DNA of 64,000 nt from Brevundimonas mediterranea (GTDB taxonomy: Bacteria > Pseudomonadota > Alphaproteobacteria > Caulobacterales > Caulobacteraceae). The notes under the pieces were generated by a model, which did no database searches, was not told the DNA's origin, and saw nothing but the letters and a program-made list of their open reading frames with translations. Numbering within the stretch: the first letter of the stretch is position 1; every line of letters begins with the position of its first letter. The translations under genes were made by a program, and so were the position numbers. The DNA lies in assembly GCF_014196125.1 (NCBI RefSeq), contig NZ_JACIDA010000001.1:372001-436000 (forward strand). The letters run 5' to 3'. This document shows positions 11,565 to 20,165 of this stretch, piece by piece.

Positions 11565-12314
11565 TTGACGCCCGCCCCTCTGGTCATTCTCGACGAGGTC
11601 GACTCGACGCTGTCGGAAGCCCGGCGGCTGGCGGAGGCGGGGGAGGTCGGCCCGAAGTGGATCATCGCGCGCCGCCAGACGGCGGGGCGTGGCCGGCGCG
11701 GCCGAAGCTGGGTGGACAAGCCCGGAAATCTGGCCGCGACCTTGCTGATCCGGGTTCATGCGTCGCCGCGCGAGGCCGCGCAGGCGACCTTCATCGCCGC
11801 CCTGGCCGTCTCCGACCTGCTGGACGTCTTCGTCTCGCCGGCCCTGGTCTCGATCAAATGGCCGAACGACGTCCTGCTGGACGGTCGCAAGGCGTGCGGC
11901 ATCCTGGTCGAAAGCGGTGCGCACGCGTCGGGCGGGCTCTGGCTGGCCGTCGGGATCGGCGTGAACCTGACCCATGCGCCCGAGGGAACCGAGAAGGCCT
12001 CGGCGGCGATCGCGGAAAAGCTGCGCGAGGACCTCGCCTTCGCCCCGCCGGTCGAAGCCGCCGCCGAGATCCTGGCCGAGACCTTCGCCGTCTGGTGGGG
12101 GCGCTGGCAGACGATGGGCTTCGAGCCGGTTCTGGACGCCTGGACCAGCCGTCTGACCGGGCTGAACGGCCCGTGCACCGCGCGTCTGGACAACGAAACG
12201 ATCGAGGGCCTGGCCGAGGGTGTGGAGCCTGATGGAGCCTTGCGCCTGCGTCTGGCCGACGGTTCGGTTCGTCTGATTTCGGCCGGCGACGTCTTCTTCG
12301 GCAAGGCGGCCTGA
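11565..12314 (+). CDS. birA: biotin--[acetyl-CoA-carboxylase] ligase
   Basis: Activates biotin with ATP and attaches it to the carrier lysine of biotin-dependent carboxylases. Length is 249 aa from a TTG start just after the nuoN stop; upstream in-frame codons lie inside nuoN, and AGGG precedes the TTG. The catalytic domain shows the biotinyl-AMP loop [11 protein letters not shown], the [20 protein letters not shown] core and a C-terminal SH3-like domain. There is no N-terminal helix-turn-helix, so this is a group I ligase without the repressor function of E. coli BirA. The stop overlaps the coaX start. Confidence 0.94.
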   Translation: MTPAPLVILDEVDSTLSEARRLAEAGEVGPKWIIARRQTAGRGRRGRSWVDKPGNLAATLLIRVHASPREAAQATFIAALAVSDLLDVFVSPALVSIKWPNDVLLDGRKACGILVESGAHASGGLWLAVGIGVNLTHAPEGTEKASAAIAEKLREDLAFAPPVEAAAEILAETFAVWWGRWQTMGFEPVLDAWTSRLTGLNGPCTARLDNETIEGLAEGVEPDGALRLRLADGSVRLISAGDVFFGKAA

Positions 12315-13090
12315 TGCTGCTTGCTATCGAACAGGGCAACACCAATACGCTGTTCGCCGTCCACGACGGTTCGGACTGGATCGCCCAGTGGCGCGCGGCC
12401 ACCGAGGCCAGCCGCACGGCCGACGAATACGCCGTCTGGCTGAACCAGCTGATGACCATGAAGGGGCTGGCGTTCGCCGCCCTGACTGGCTGCATCATCT
12501 CCAGCGTCGTGCCCCAGTCGATCTTCAACCTGCGCAATCTGGCGCGCCGCTATCTGAACATCGAACCCCTGGTCATCGGTGAGAACGCCGAGCTCGGCAT
12601 CGACGTCCGCATCGCCAAGCCCAGCGAGGCCGGCGCCGACCGCCTGGTCAACGCCATCGGAGCCAAGCTGGTCTATCCCGGCGACCTGATCGTCATCGAC
12701 AGCGGCACGGCCACCACCTTCGACATCGTCGCCGACGACGGCGCCTTCGAGGGCGGTCTGATCGCGCCGGGCATCAATCTGTCGCTCCAGGCCCTTCACG
12801 AGGCGGCGGCCAAATTGCCGCGCATCGCCATTCAGAAACCTGAACGCGTCATCGGCAAGGGCACGGTCGAGGCCATGCAGTCCGGCGTCTTCTGGGGCTA
12901 TATTTCGTTGATCGAAGGCCTGGTCGCGCGCATCAAGGCGGAATGGGCGCGGCCCATGACCGTTATCGGAACCGGCGGCGTCGCCAGCCTGTTCGAAGGC
13001 GCGACCGACAGCATCGATCACTTCGATCCCGACCTGACTATTCGCGGCCTCCTGGAAATCTGGCGTCGTAACGCCCAAATGACTGACTGA
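12314..13090 (+). CDS. coaX: type III pantothenate kinase
   Basis: Phosphorylates pantothenate in the first step of coenzyme A synthesis. Length is 258 aa; the ATG overlaps the birA stop. The ASKHA-fold motifs are visible: the N-terminal phosphate loop ([11 protein letters not shown]), [11 protein letters not shown], the second phosphate motif [12 protein letters not shown] and GGLIAPGI. The first motif carries Glu6 where most CoaX proteins have Asp (D-x-G-N-T). The close spacing birA-coaX-rnj is common in alphaproteobacteria. The assignment is firm apart from the effect of the Glu6 change. Confidence 0.95.
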   Translation: MLLAIEQGNTNTLFAVHDGSDWIAQWRAATEASRTADEYAVWLNQLMTMKGLAFAALTGCIISSVVPQSIFNLRNLARRYLNIEPLVIGENAELGIDVRIAKPSEAGADRLVNAIGAKLVYPGDLIVIDSGTATTFDIVADDGAFEGGLIAPGINLSLQALHEAAAKLPRIAIQKPERVIGKGTVEAMQSGVFWGYISLIEGLVARIKAEWARPMTVIGTGGVASLFEGATDSIDHFDPDLTIRGLLEIWRRNAQMTD

Positions 13091-14764
13091 ATGAAAAAGC
13101 AAAACCAAGACGAACTCGTTTTCCTGCCGCTGGGCGGCTCGGACGAGGTCGGTATGAACCTCAACGCCTATGGCTTCGGGCCAGAGGCTGATCGTGAATG
13201 GCTGATCGTCGATGTCGGCGTCACCTTCGGCGACCTGTCCACGCCCGGCGTGGACGTGATCGTGCCCGATCCTTCCTATCTGGAAGGCGAGACGATCAAG
13301 GGCATCGTCCTGACCCATGCGCACGAAGACCATATTGGCGCCCTGGGCTGGCTGTGGCCGCGCATCAAGGCGCCGATCTACGCCACCCCCTTCACCGCCT
13401 ATCTGATCCGGGACAAACTGCGCGAGCGCGGCATCCTGGACGAGGTGCAGTTGATCGAGGTGCCGCTGGGCGGCACGGTCGATATCGGCTCGTTCGGCGT
13501 GACCTTCGTCAATATGAGCCATTCGATCGCCGAGCCGAGCGGCCTGGCCATCGACACCCCGCTGGGCGTGGTGTTCCATACCGGCGACTGGAAGATCGAC
13601 GACCAGCCGATCATCGGCGAGAAGACCGACGCCCCCGCCATTCGCGCCATGGGCGACGAGGGCGTGCTGGCCATGGTCTGCGATTCGACCAATGTCTTCG
13701 TGCCGGGCGTCGCCGGGTCCGAGGGCGATGTGGCCGTCGCCATCACCAAGCTGATCTCCAGCCTCAAGGGCCGGGTCGCCGTGGGTTGTTTCGCCTCCAA
13801 CGTCGCGCGCATGGACAGCGTCATCCGCGCCGCCGAGGCCTGCGGGCGTCGCGTGTCCCTGGCCGGCCGCTCGATGCACCGGATCACGGCGGCGGCCAAA
13901 CACGTCGGCATGCTCCAGGACGTGAAGCCCTTCCTGTCGGACGAGGAGGCCCGCGTCTGGCCCGCCGACCAGATCCTGTATCTGTGCACCGGCAGCCAGG
14001 GCGAGGCGCGCGCGGCCCTGTCGCGCGTCGCCGACGGCACCCACCCGGTCGTCAAACTGGGTCTGGGCGACCACTGCATCTTCTCGTCGCGCCAGATCCC
14101 CGGCAATGAACTGGCCATCGGCAATCTGCAGGATCGTCTCGCGGACCGGGGCGTGCGCCTCTACACTGAGAAGGACCACCCCGGCATCCACGTCTCGGGC
14201 CACCCGTGCCGCGATGAACTGAAGCAGATGTATGAATGGGTGCGGCCTCAGATCGCCGTGCCGACCCATGGCGTGCGTCGCTTCCTGCTGGAACACGCCA
14301 ACCTGGCCAAGGACATCGGCGTTAAGGAAACCGTGACGCCGCGCAACGGCGACATGGTTCGCCTGGCCCCCGGACCGGCCAAGATCATTGACGAGGTGCC
14401 GAACGGTCGCCTGTACGTCGACGGCGGCATGCTGGTGACCGAACAGGGCGAGGCCCTGAAGGAACGCCGCCACGCCTCGACCAATGGCGTGCTGATCGTC
14501 AGCTTCGCCCTCGACAAGCGCGGCCGCATCGCCAGCGACATCGACATCCGCAGCGTCGGCCTGCCCGGCGACACCGCGACGCCGTTGGGCGACGCCCTGG
14601 ATAATCTGGCCGAGCGCGTCGAACAGGTGATCAAGAACCTGAAGGGCGACGCCTTGGACGACGAAATGGTCATAGAACAGGCCGTCGCTCGCGTGTTGAA
14701 GAAGGCCAGCCAGCAGATCTGGGATCGTCGCCCGATCGTCGAGACGGTCGTCCTGCGGGTCTGA
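13091..14764 (+). CDS. rnj: ribonuclease J
   Basis: A metallo-beta-lactamase/beta-CASP ribonuclease with 5'-3' exo- and endonuclease activity in RNA processing and decay. Length is 557 aa, starting directly after the coaX stop. The zinc-binding HAHEDH is at residues 76-81 and more ligands lie in NMSHSIAEPSG and FHTGDWKID. The beta-CASP domain includes CTGSQGE and GNELA; the late ligand is in HVSGHPCRDELKQMY. A C-terminal domain of about 100 residues follows, as in the family. A strong hairpin lies 11 bases after the stop. Confidence 0.96.
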   Translation: MKKQNQDELVFLPLGGSDEVGMNLNAYGFGPEADREWLIVDVGVTFGDLSTPGVDVIVPDPSYLEGETIKGIVLTHAHEDHIGALGWLWPRIKAPIYATPFTAYLIRDKLRERGILDEVQLIEVPLGGTVDIGSFGVTFVNMSHSIAEPSGLAIDTPLGVVFHTGDWKIDDQPIIGEKTDAPAIRAMGDEGVLAMVCDSTNVFVPGVAGSEGDVAVAITKLISSLKGRVAVGCFASNVARMDSVIRAAEACGRRVSLAGRSMHRITAAAKHVGMLQDVKPFLSDEEARVWPADQILYLCTGSQGEARAALSRVADGTHPVVKLGLGDHCIFSSRQIPGNELAIGNLQDRLADRGVRLYTEKDHPGIHVSGHPCRDELKQMYEWVRPQIAVPTHGVRRFLLEHANLAKDIGVKETVTPRNGDMVRLAPGPAKIIDEVPNGRLYVDGGMLVTEQGEALKERRHASTNGVLIVSFALDKRGRIASDIDIRSVGLPGDTATPLGDALDNLAERVEQVIKNLKGDALDDEMVIEQAVARVLKKASQQIWDRRPIVETVVLRV

Positions 14765-14774
14765 TGCAACCTTG

Positions 14775-14807
14775 ACCGTTTGGGCGCATTTCTTGCGCCT
14801 GAACGGT
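14775..14807 (+). terminator. 14-bp hairpin just after rnj
   Basis: ACCGTT-TG-GGCGCA pairs with TGCGCC-TG-AACGGT around a 5-base loop (TTTCT). This gives 12 Watson-Crick pairs plus two G-U wobbles. It lies 11 bases past the rnj stop and ends 12 bases before the next ATG. No U-tract follows, so it may be a weak terminator, an mRNA 3' end block, or a leader structure of the next gene. It could also be a site where RNase J acts on its own transcript, though that is speculation. Confidence 0.55.
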
Positions 14808-14818
14808 TGGGGAAACTC

Positions 14819-15727
14819 ATGTCGGACAAGCCCACGCGCGCGCGCCGTCTGCTGGAACGGGTGCGCCACGCCCGTCACCCCTTGCGCGGCTGGCGCCGCT
14901 GGGCGGTCATTGCGGGGCAGGGGATCGGCGGCTTCGTCGCCCTGTTCGCCGCAGTGAACCTGGCGCTAAGCCTTTCGACCTTTCGCGGCGACGAGCCGCT
15001 GTCGCGCACCGTCCACGAACTGCGCGTTCTTTGGTTCAGCCCGCCGGACGGACGGCCCATGTCGCCGACGGCCTTTCCGACCGTCTATGGCCGTGGCCTC
15101 GGCCCCGCGCCCGACACCGCCGCCATCCACGCCTATCTGGAGCGGGAGGCCGAGGACGGGGTCTTCCTGCTGGACCATGTCATGGTGGACCGGATCCTGA
15201 CGATGAACGGCCGCATCGACGCCCGCAGCCTGCCGTCCGGCGTCTATGTCGGCGCCCACGCCCTGGGGCCGGACCGGCTGCCGCTGGTGCCCGTGACCAA
15301 ATACATGGCCCATTATCTGCTGTTCCCGCGCCACGCCTATATTCTGGTCGTGCCGCAGACGGGACCGGCCATCGCCTTTTCCGCCAGCCAGAACGCCAAG
15401 TTCGGCGTCACGGATCACCCCGACCGACTCTCGGCCGAGATCGCCCCCTATACGCCCGACGCCTATGACTTCCCCAGTTCGGGCGAGGCCCTGCACGAGA
15501 TGACGCGAATCACCAGAGACCCGGCCCGCGTCGCCGAGGCGGTCGAGGCCCTGAAGGACGCCCAGGCCCGTCTGGAGGCCGAGGGCCTGACCTACGGCCT
15601 GCTGGCCCCGAACTCGAACACCGCTGTCGGCTGCGTGCTGGAACGGTCAGGCTCGATCACCCAGGCGGAGCGGTCGTCCATCCTGTTGGCGTTACGCGCG
15701 CCGGGCTTCGGCGCAGCCTGCGAATAG
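14819..15727 (+). CDS. membrane-anchored protein of unknown function
   Basis: A 302-residue protein starting at ATG 14819 with GGGGAAA as ribosome-binding site. The N-terminus is strongly basic (about residues 5-27), then comes one transmembrane helix at roughly residues 28-50, then a soluble domain of about 250 residues that should face the periplasm. Only a single cysteine (VGCVLERSG) and no catalytic signature are seen, and I do not recognise the family. It follows rnj and precedes DUF3088 on the same strand. A TTG further upstream (14780) is in frame but falls inside the hairpin and has no good ribosome-binding site. Confidence 0.8.
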   Translation: MSDKPTRARRLLERVRHARHPLRGWRRWAVIAGQGIGGFVALFAAVNLALSLSTFRGDEPLSRTVHELRVLWFSPPDGRPMSPTAFPTVYGRGLGPAPDTAAIHAYLEREAEDGVFLLDHVMVDRILTMNGRIDARSLPSGVYVGAHALGPDRLPLVPVTKYMAHYLLFPRHAYILVVPQTGPAIAFSASQNAKFGVTDHPDRLSAEIAPYTPDAYDFPSSGEALHEMTRITRDPARVAEAVEALKDAQARLEAEGLTYGLLAPNSNTAVGCVLERSGSITQAERSSILLALRAPGFGAACE

Positions 15728-15752
15728 ACGTCTCGGAATCCGTGGGAGGTCC

Positions 15753-15760
15753 GCTATATC
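15753..15760 (+). promoter_or_regulatory. perfect Caulobacter-type -10 element
   Basis: GCTATATC matches every position of the Caulobacter housekeeping -10 consensus GCTANAWC and ends 6 bases before the ATG at 15767. Transcription would begin at or within a base of that ATG, giving a leaderless mRNA. I see no clear -35 partner. Confidence 0.4.
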
Positions 15761-15766
15761 CCGTCC

Positions 15767-16105
15767 ATGACCGAACGACTCTTCCTGCTGAATCCCGACT
15801 GGCATGACGACCAGGGCGGCCCGTGGTTCTGTCCGGCCGGCGCCTATATCGAGGGTGTTTTGGCCTTCTATCCCCAGCTGGGGAACGCGCTTGAGGTGGT
15901 CTATCTGGACCATGCCCGGCCGCGCCCGCCGGTCATCGCCGAGGTCGGCGAAGCGCATCAGAGCTGCCCGATCCTGATCCTGGACGGCGAACTGGACTGG
16001 CCGGAGGCCCAGGTCAGCGAAATCACCGGCCGCCGCTTCCTGCAAGACCACGCCATCGCCCCCTATCTGGCGGCCCGCTACGGCGTCGGTCGGCCGCATC
16101 CCTGA
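15767..16105 (+). CDS. DUF3088 family protein
   Basis: A 112-residue soluble protein matching the DUF3088 pattern: an N-terminal LFLLNPDW, then CPAGAYIEGVLAFYP, a PRPPVIAEVGEAHQSCPILIL core and a C-terminal FLQDHAIAPYLAARYG. The family resembles thioredoxin- or glutathione-transferase-like folds and has no settled function. The perfect -10 element immediately upstream and the lack of a nearby ribosome-binding site suggest a leaderless mRNA. It is convergent with the minus-strand tautomerase gene, 22 bases apart. Confidence 0.85.
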   Translation: MTERLFLLNPDWHDDQGGPWFCPAGAYIEGVLAFYPQLGNALEVVYLDHARPRPPVIAEVGEAHQSCPILILDGELDWPEAQVSEITGRRFLQDHAIAPYLAARYGVGRPHP

Positions 16106-16127
16106 GGGCGGCCCAGCCGATATCCGT

Positions 16128-16481
16128 TCAGCCGAGCGTGGCCTTGCGATAGGTCTCGTTCAGTTCGAACACCTCGGCCGACACCTCGACCTTGCCGGTC
16201 GTGCTGGACAGGGCGGCGGTCAGGATCTCGAGAACCCTTTCGCTCAGCGCGCTCTTCTGCTCCGGCGTGCGGCCCAGCATCAGGCCGATGCGGCAGGCCA
16301 GCATGGCGGTCTCCGGCGCATCATCGGCGATGACGACGTGATCAAGGGCGATCAGCCGGGTCTTGCACGCCGACAGGGCGGCCCCGGCGATCTCGACGGC
16401 GGCCTGGTGGATCTCCAGGGCGACCGGGGTCCAGTCGGTGTCGGCCAGGTGGCGGGTGTATTCCAGGGTGATCTGCGGCAT
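16128..16481 (-). CDS. 5-carboxymethyl-2-hydroxymuconate isomerase-like tautomerase
   Basis: A 117-residue protein starting MPQITLEYT. Pro2, freed by methionine removal, is the catalytic base of the tautomerase superfamily, and the N-terminal strand and length fit the CHMI (HpaF/HpcD) subfamily. There are no other homoprotocatechuate-pathway genes nearby, so the physiological substrate is unknown and may not be the textbook one. It is divergent from the DUF1467 gene (76-base gap) and convergent with the DUF3088 gene. Confidence 0.8.
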   Translation of the reverse strand: MPQITLEYTRHLADTDWTPVALEIHQAAVEIAGAALSACKTRLIALDHVVIADDAPETAMLACRIGLMLGRTPEQKSALSERVLEILTAALSSTTGKVEVSAEVFELNETYRKATLG

Positions 16482-16557
16482 GGCGGGGACTCGTCCAGAG
16501 GAGGCCGATCCTCTAGACCGGTTTCAACCGGGCGCCAAAGCCCGGACAGGAGGTCCC

Positions 16558-16824
16558 ATGCCCATCGGCCCCATCACCATGTTCGGCATCTACATCATCG
16601 TCTGGTGGACGGTGTTGTTCGGCGTGCTGCCGCTGGGAACCTCGCGCGAGACCCACGAACCGCCGACGGACGGCGCCCAGTGGGGCGCGCCGACGACGCC
16701 GAACCTGAAGCGCAAATTCATCACCACCACCTGGGTCGCGGCCCTGGTCTGGGTCTTCGTCATGGTGCTGATCTTCACCGGATGGCTGCCCCTGCCGGAC
16801 TTCTCGCGCGCGCCGGCGGTTTAG
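16558..16824 (+). CDS. DUF1467 family small membrane protein
   Basis: An 88-residue protein with two transmembrane helices (about residues 5-25 and 55-75) and the family's TSRETHEPPTDGAQWGAP loop between them. The start at 16558 follows a strong ribosome-binding site, AGGAGG, 4 bases upstream. DUF1467 genes often lie just before proS in alphaproteobacteria (from memory). Here about 4.3 kb with the receptor and sigma factor separate the two. Function is unknown. Confidence 0.88.
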   Translation: MPIGPITMFGIYIIVWWTVLFGVLPLGTSRETHEPPTDGAQWGAPTTPNLKRKFITTTWVAALVWVFVMVLIFTGWLPLPDFSRAPAV

Positions 16825-17026
16825 GCGGCACGTTACGATGCCGTCTAGGCGCGCACGGTCGGCCTGACCCCCCCCGTTTTTCCACCTCGGGCGTCAGGGT
16901 TCGCGCCGGGCGCCGCCACGGCGGTGAAGCCAAAGGTGAAGCTTTCTTGAAGATTCACCCTGTGGGGCTTCGCGCTGCGTCCTTTGTTGTGTGGGCCGGT
17001 CAGGCCCGATATCGGGGATGCTTCTC

Positions 17027-19924
17027 ATGTCTAGTCTTTCACTGCGGCAGGCGCTGCGGATCACGGTCGCCGGGGTGGCGCTCGGCCTGTCGGCCCTGCC
17101 GGCCTTCGCCCAGACGGCCGATGTCTCCGCCACCTCGTCGGGTTCCGATGCGGTCACACTGACGGAGATAGTAGTCGCCGGCCAGCGTCGCAGCCAGGCG
17201 CGCGCGCTCCAAGAACAACATGACAGCCTGACTGTCGCCAATGTCGTCTCGGCTGAAGAGCTTCAGGCCCAGCCGACCGCCAATCTCGCCGATCTTCTGT
17301 CCCGCCTGCCTGGCCTGTCTTCTGCGGTCGATCAGTCGCGCAACCAGGCCGGCACCGGTGAGGCGCAATATGTCACCATCCGCGGTCTCGACAGCGCCTG
17401 GAACGCCTATTCGATGAACGGGGTCCGGCTGGCCCAGACCGACTCCGCCGCTCGCAGCATCTCGATGAACCTGCTTTCGCCCTTCTCTCTGTCGTTTGTC
17501 CGGGTCGACAAGGCTCCAACGGCTGAGATGGATGGCGACGCCTTGGCGGGCACCGTTGATTTCCGCACGGCCTCGGGCTTCGACTTTGCGTCCAGCTACA
17601 ATCGCCTCCGCATTCAAGGCCAATTGGCTGACCGCGCGATCCAGCGTGACGTGGACGGCCTGGGCTATACCGCCCAGGTGGAACTGGCCCGCACCTTTGG
17701 CGGCGCCGACCAGTTCGCCGTCTACGGGAACCTCTATTATCAGGACAAGGATAATGCCGGCGAATCCCGCGCCGTCCAGCAGGACTATGTCAAAACGGAC
17801 TCGACCGCTCCGGGCTTGGTCCGCGAGCAGGGCACAAACCTCTACGCCCGCGGGCCGCAATGGAACTTCTACCGCAACAGCGTCAAACGCCAGGGCGGCG
17901 CCCTGTCGCTGGATTACAAGACTGACGCCCAGAGCCTCTACGGACGGTTCACTCACGGTGAGTTCGAACTGTTGACCAGTATGGATCAATCCTCGGCCCG
18001 TCTGGGGTTGGCGACCGCCCCCAGCGGTTCCAAGGAACTGGTGGATTTCCTGACCGCAGCCCGCCCATCTTCGGCCTGGCAGATCAATGGCGATAGTGAT
18101 CCGAAGAACATCAAACTGTATGGCGCCATTCCGGGCCAATACAGCCGGACGGAACACTCGACTCAGACCCTGACGACAGCCCTGATCGGCGGCGAGACGA
18201 TCCGTAATGCGCTTACGCTGGATTACGCCGTCTCCTATTCGAAGGGCCGCACTGAGTATCCGTTCCGCATGCAGGCCGGCTTCTACGCCTTCCCCTACAT
18301 CGGCACCGCCGACCAGGGCGGCAAGGCGACCGTGCCGCTGCTCACCGACATCTCCGATCCCAAGGATCCGCGGGCCGTTCTAGATGCGGCAGGCCTGCGC
18401 TACCTTGGCCGCACGGACATCACGCGCCAATGGTACATCACCTACGGCTATGAATACGCCGAAGAGACCAAGCTCGACTTCAAGACCAACCTGAACTGGT
18501 CAATCGAACACCCGATCCTGAAGGCGATCAAAGTCGGCGCGAAATACGAGACCTCTGATCGGGAATCGAACAACGTCGGCACCGATGACGAGAACCGGTT
18601 CTACTTCTACAAAAAGGACGCGAACGGCAATTGGACGACCAATCCGGCCTTGCTGGGCAACGGCAGCAACCGTTGGGCCGCTCAGGGCGACTATCTTTTC
18701 GACCTGCCGGGCCAGACCCTGAACGGGTTCATGGGCGGCGGGCTGCAGGTTCCGATCCGACTGGTCGATCCTGAGTACCTGAAGAACCAGGCCATGCAAT
18801 ACGCAGCGACCATTCCGTGGACGGATGAAGTCATGAAGCGTAACCTGCTGACCGGCGATGAGACCCGCGCTTCGGCCTATGCGCAGACCACTTTGACCTT
18901 CGGCGACACCATCACCGTCGTTCCAGGCCTGCGCTATGAAGACAACAACTTCGAAGGCACGTACTGGCGTCCGGAAAGCGTCACGGGCAAGGACGGCAAG
19001 ACTGTGACCAACCGTGTCAGCGCCACATCGGACCGCGGCTTCGGCATCCTGCTGCCCAGCGTCATCGCCACATGGCGTCCGAACGAAGAAATCGTTGTGC
19101 GTGGGGCCGTGCGTCGGGCTTACACCCGCCCGGCGTTCGACCAGATGATCGGCGCCACCAGCATCTCCAAGGACGCCGACGGCAAGATCATCGCCATCAG
19201 TATCGCCAATCCGGATCTGCAACCTGTCACCGGCGTCAACTATGACCTCAGCATCGAAAAATATGGTGATGACGGTCATTATCTGATGGCGTCACTGTAC
19301 TACAAAGACCTGAAGAACGTCATGTTCGTATCAGGATCGACCAATACCGGTTCCGATTACAATGTGTGGACCGGCGATGTGATCAAGGACGCCGGTGGGG
19401 CCGAGGTCACCAGCCTTGAGAACGCAAAGAACGGTTCGGTCCAAGGTCTTGAGTTGGGCATACGCCAACGTTTCGTCACTCTGCCGGGCCTGTGGGATGG
19501 CTTCGGGATCGGCGCAAACCTGACGGTGCAAAAGACGGAAGCACAACTTCGCATCGGCGGTATCGGCGACAATGTCACCCGACGCCTGATCAACGCCCCG
19601 GACAGCATCGTCAACGCGTCGCTCTTCTACAACAAGTACGGCCTGCGTGCGGAACTTGCCTACAGCCGCGTCGGCATGATCTATAAGGACGTGCGCAACA
19701 ACAATGACGACACCTGGGTCCAGCCCATGCGTCGTCTCAACTTCAACGCCAACTATCAACTGGCCGACGGCTGGCAGGTCGGCGCGGCCGTGGAGAACAT
19801 CCTGAACGACCAGTCCTACTGGGCGACTCAGGGCAAGGGCGAAGCCCTGCTTTCCCACGACCGTAAGGGCGGCTACGTCGAAACGGGTCGGACCTTCATG
19901 GTCAACTCGTCCTGGACTTTCTGA
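17027..19924 (+). CDS. TonB-dependent outer-membrane receptor (Xanthomonas/Caulobacter type)
   Basis: A 965-residue outer-membrane receptor that takes up a substrate using TonB energy. The start at ATG 17027 has GGGGA 8 bases upstream; ATG 17018 is an alternative. A signal peptide ends at AFA before Gln29. A TonB-box-like TLTEIVVAG follows, then the plug domain with LADLLSRLPGLS and TIRGLDSAWNAYSMNGVR, typical of the large Caulobacter/Xanthomonas receptor family. The beta-barrel ends with a C-terminal Phe. This family imports carbohydrates and other nutrients; the substrate cannot be read from sequence. Base composition and codon use look a little less GC-biased than the neighbours, which fits later arrival. 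An ECF sigma gene lies convergently downstream. Confidence 0.93.
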   Translation: MSSLSLRQALRITVAGVALGLSALPAFAQTADVSATSSGSDAVTLTEIVVAGQRRSQARALQEQHDSLTVANVVSAEELQAQPTANLADLLSRLPGLSSAVDQSRNQAGTGEAQYVTIRGLDSAWNAYSMNGVRLAQTDSAARSISMNLLSPFSLSFVRVDKAPTAEMDGDALAGTVDFRTASGFDFASSYNRLRIQGQLADRAIQRDVDGLGYTAQVELARTFGGADQFAVYGNLYYQDKDNAGESRAVQQDYVKTDSTAPGLVREQGTNLYARGPQWNFYRNSVKRQGGALSLDYKTDAQSLYGRFTHGEFELLTSMDQSSARLGLATAPSGSKELVDFLTAARPSSAWQINGDSDPKNIKLYGAIPGQYSRTEHSTQTLTTALIGGETIRNALTLDYAVSYSKGRTEYPFRMQAGFYAFPYIGTADQGGKATVPLLTDISDPKDPRAVLDAAGLRYLGRTDITRQWYITYGYEYAEETKLDFKTNLNWSIEHPILKAIKVGAKYETSDRESNNVGTDDENRFYFYKKDANGNWTTNPALLGNGSNRWAAQGDYLFDLPGQTLNGFMGGGLQVPIRLVDPEYLKNQAMQYAATIPWTDEVMKRNLLTGDETRASAYAQTTLTFGDTITVVPGLRYEDNNFEGTYWRPESVTGKDGKTVTNRVSATSDRGFGILLPSVIATWRPNEEIVVRGAVRRAYTRPAFDQMIGATSISKDADGKIIAISIANPDLQPVTGVNYDLSIEKYGDDGHYLMASLYYKDLKNVMFVSGSTNTGSDYNVWTGDVIKDAGGAEVTSLENAKNGSVQGLELGIRQRFVTLPGLWDGFGIGANLTVQKTEAQLRIGGIGDNVTRRLINAPDSIVNASLFYNKYGLRAELAYSRVGMIYKDVRNNNDDTWVQPMRRLNFNANYQLADGWQVGAAVENILNDQSYWATQGKGEALLSHDRKGGYVETGRTFMVNSSWTF

Positions 19925-19953
19925 TCCCGCGATCTCAGAATCCATATTGCTGC

Positions 19954-19981
19954 GAGGGCTTCTCCTGCGGGAGCAGCCCTC
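19954..19981 (+). terminator. hairpin after the TonB receptor gene
   Basis: GAGGGCT and AGCCCTC form a 7-bp stem; after a one-base mismatch, CTCC/GGAG adds 4 bp around a TGCG tetraloop. It lies 30 bases after the receptor stop and 8 bases before the stronger terminator. It has no U-tract and may protect the 3' end. Confidence 0.5.
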
Positions 19982-19989
19982 ATATTCCG

Positions 19990-20021
19990 GGCCGGAGCGT
20001 CAAAGCTCCGGCCTTTCTTCT
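19990..20021 (+). terminator. intrinsic terminator of the TonB receptor gene
   Basis: A perfect 9-bp stem GGCCGGAGC/GCTCCGGCC with a six-base loop (GTCAAA), followed by TTTCTTCT. This is the clearest rho-independent terminator of the region and isolates the receptor gene from the convergent sigma gene. Confidence 0.8.
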
Positions 20022-20165
20022 GCGCCGTAAGGCATGATCATTCGAATGGCGGCGCAGAGGTCCCGGCAGAAGCGTGAAACTATCCTCTCGCTTTGATCTC
20101 GGGCTGAGCCACGGCATCATGGGACTCGCTGAGCGCCGCCTCTTCAAACGATCCGGTCCAGGGGA

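Noticed and set aside
11756..14878. Very long open frame on the minus strand opposite birA-coaX-rnj (about 1040 codons)
   Set aside because: It is antisense to three well-recognised genes. Its Asp/Gly/Arg/His-rich composition is what GC-rich codons give on the opposite strand, and no domain is seen.
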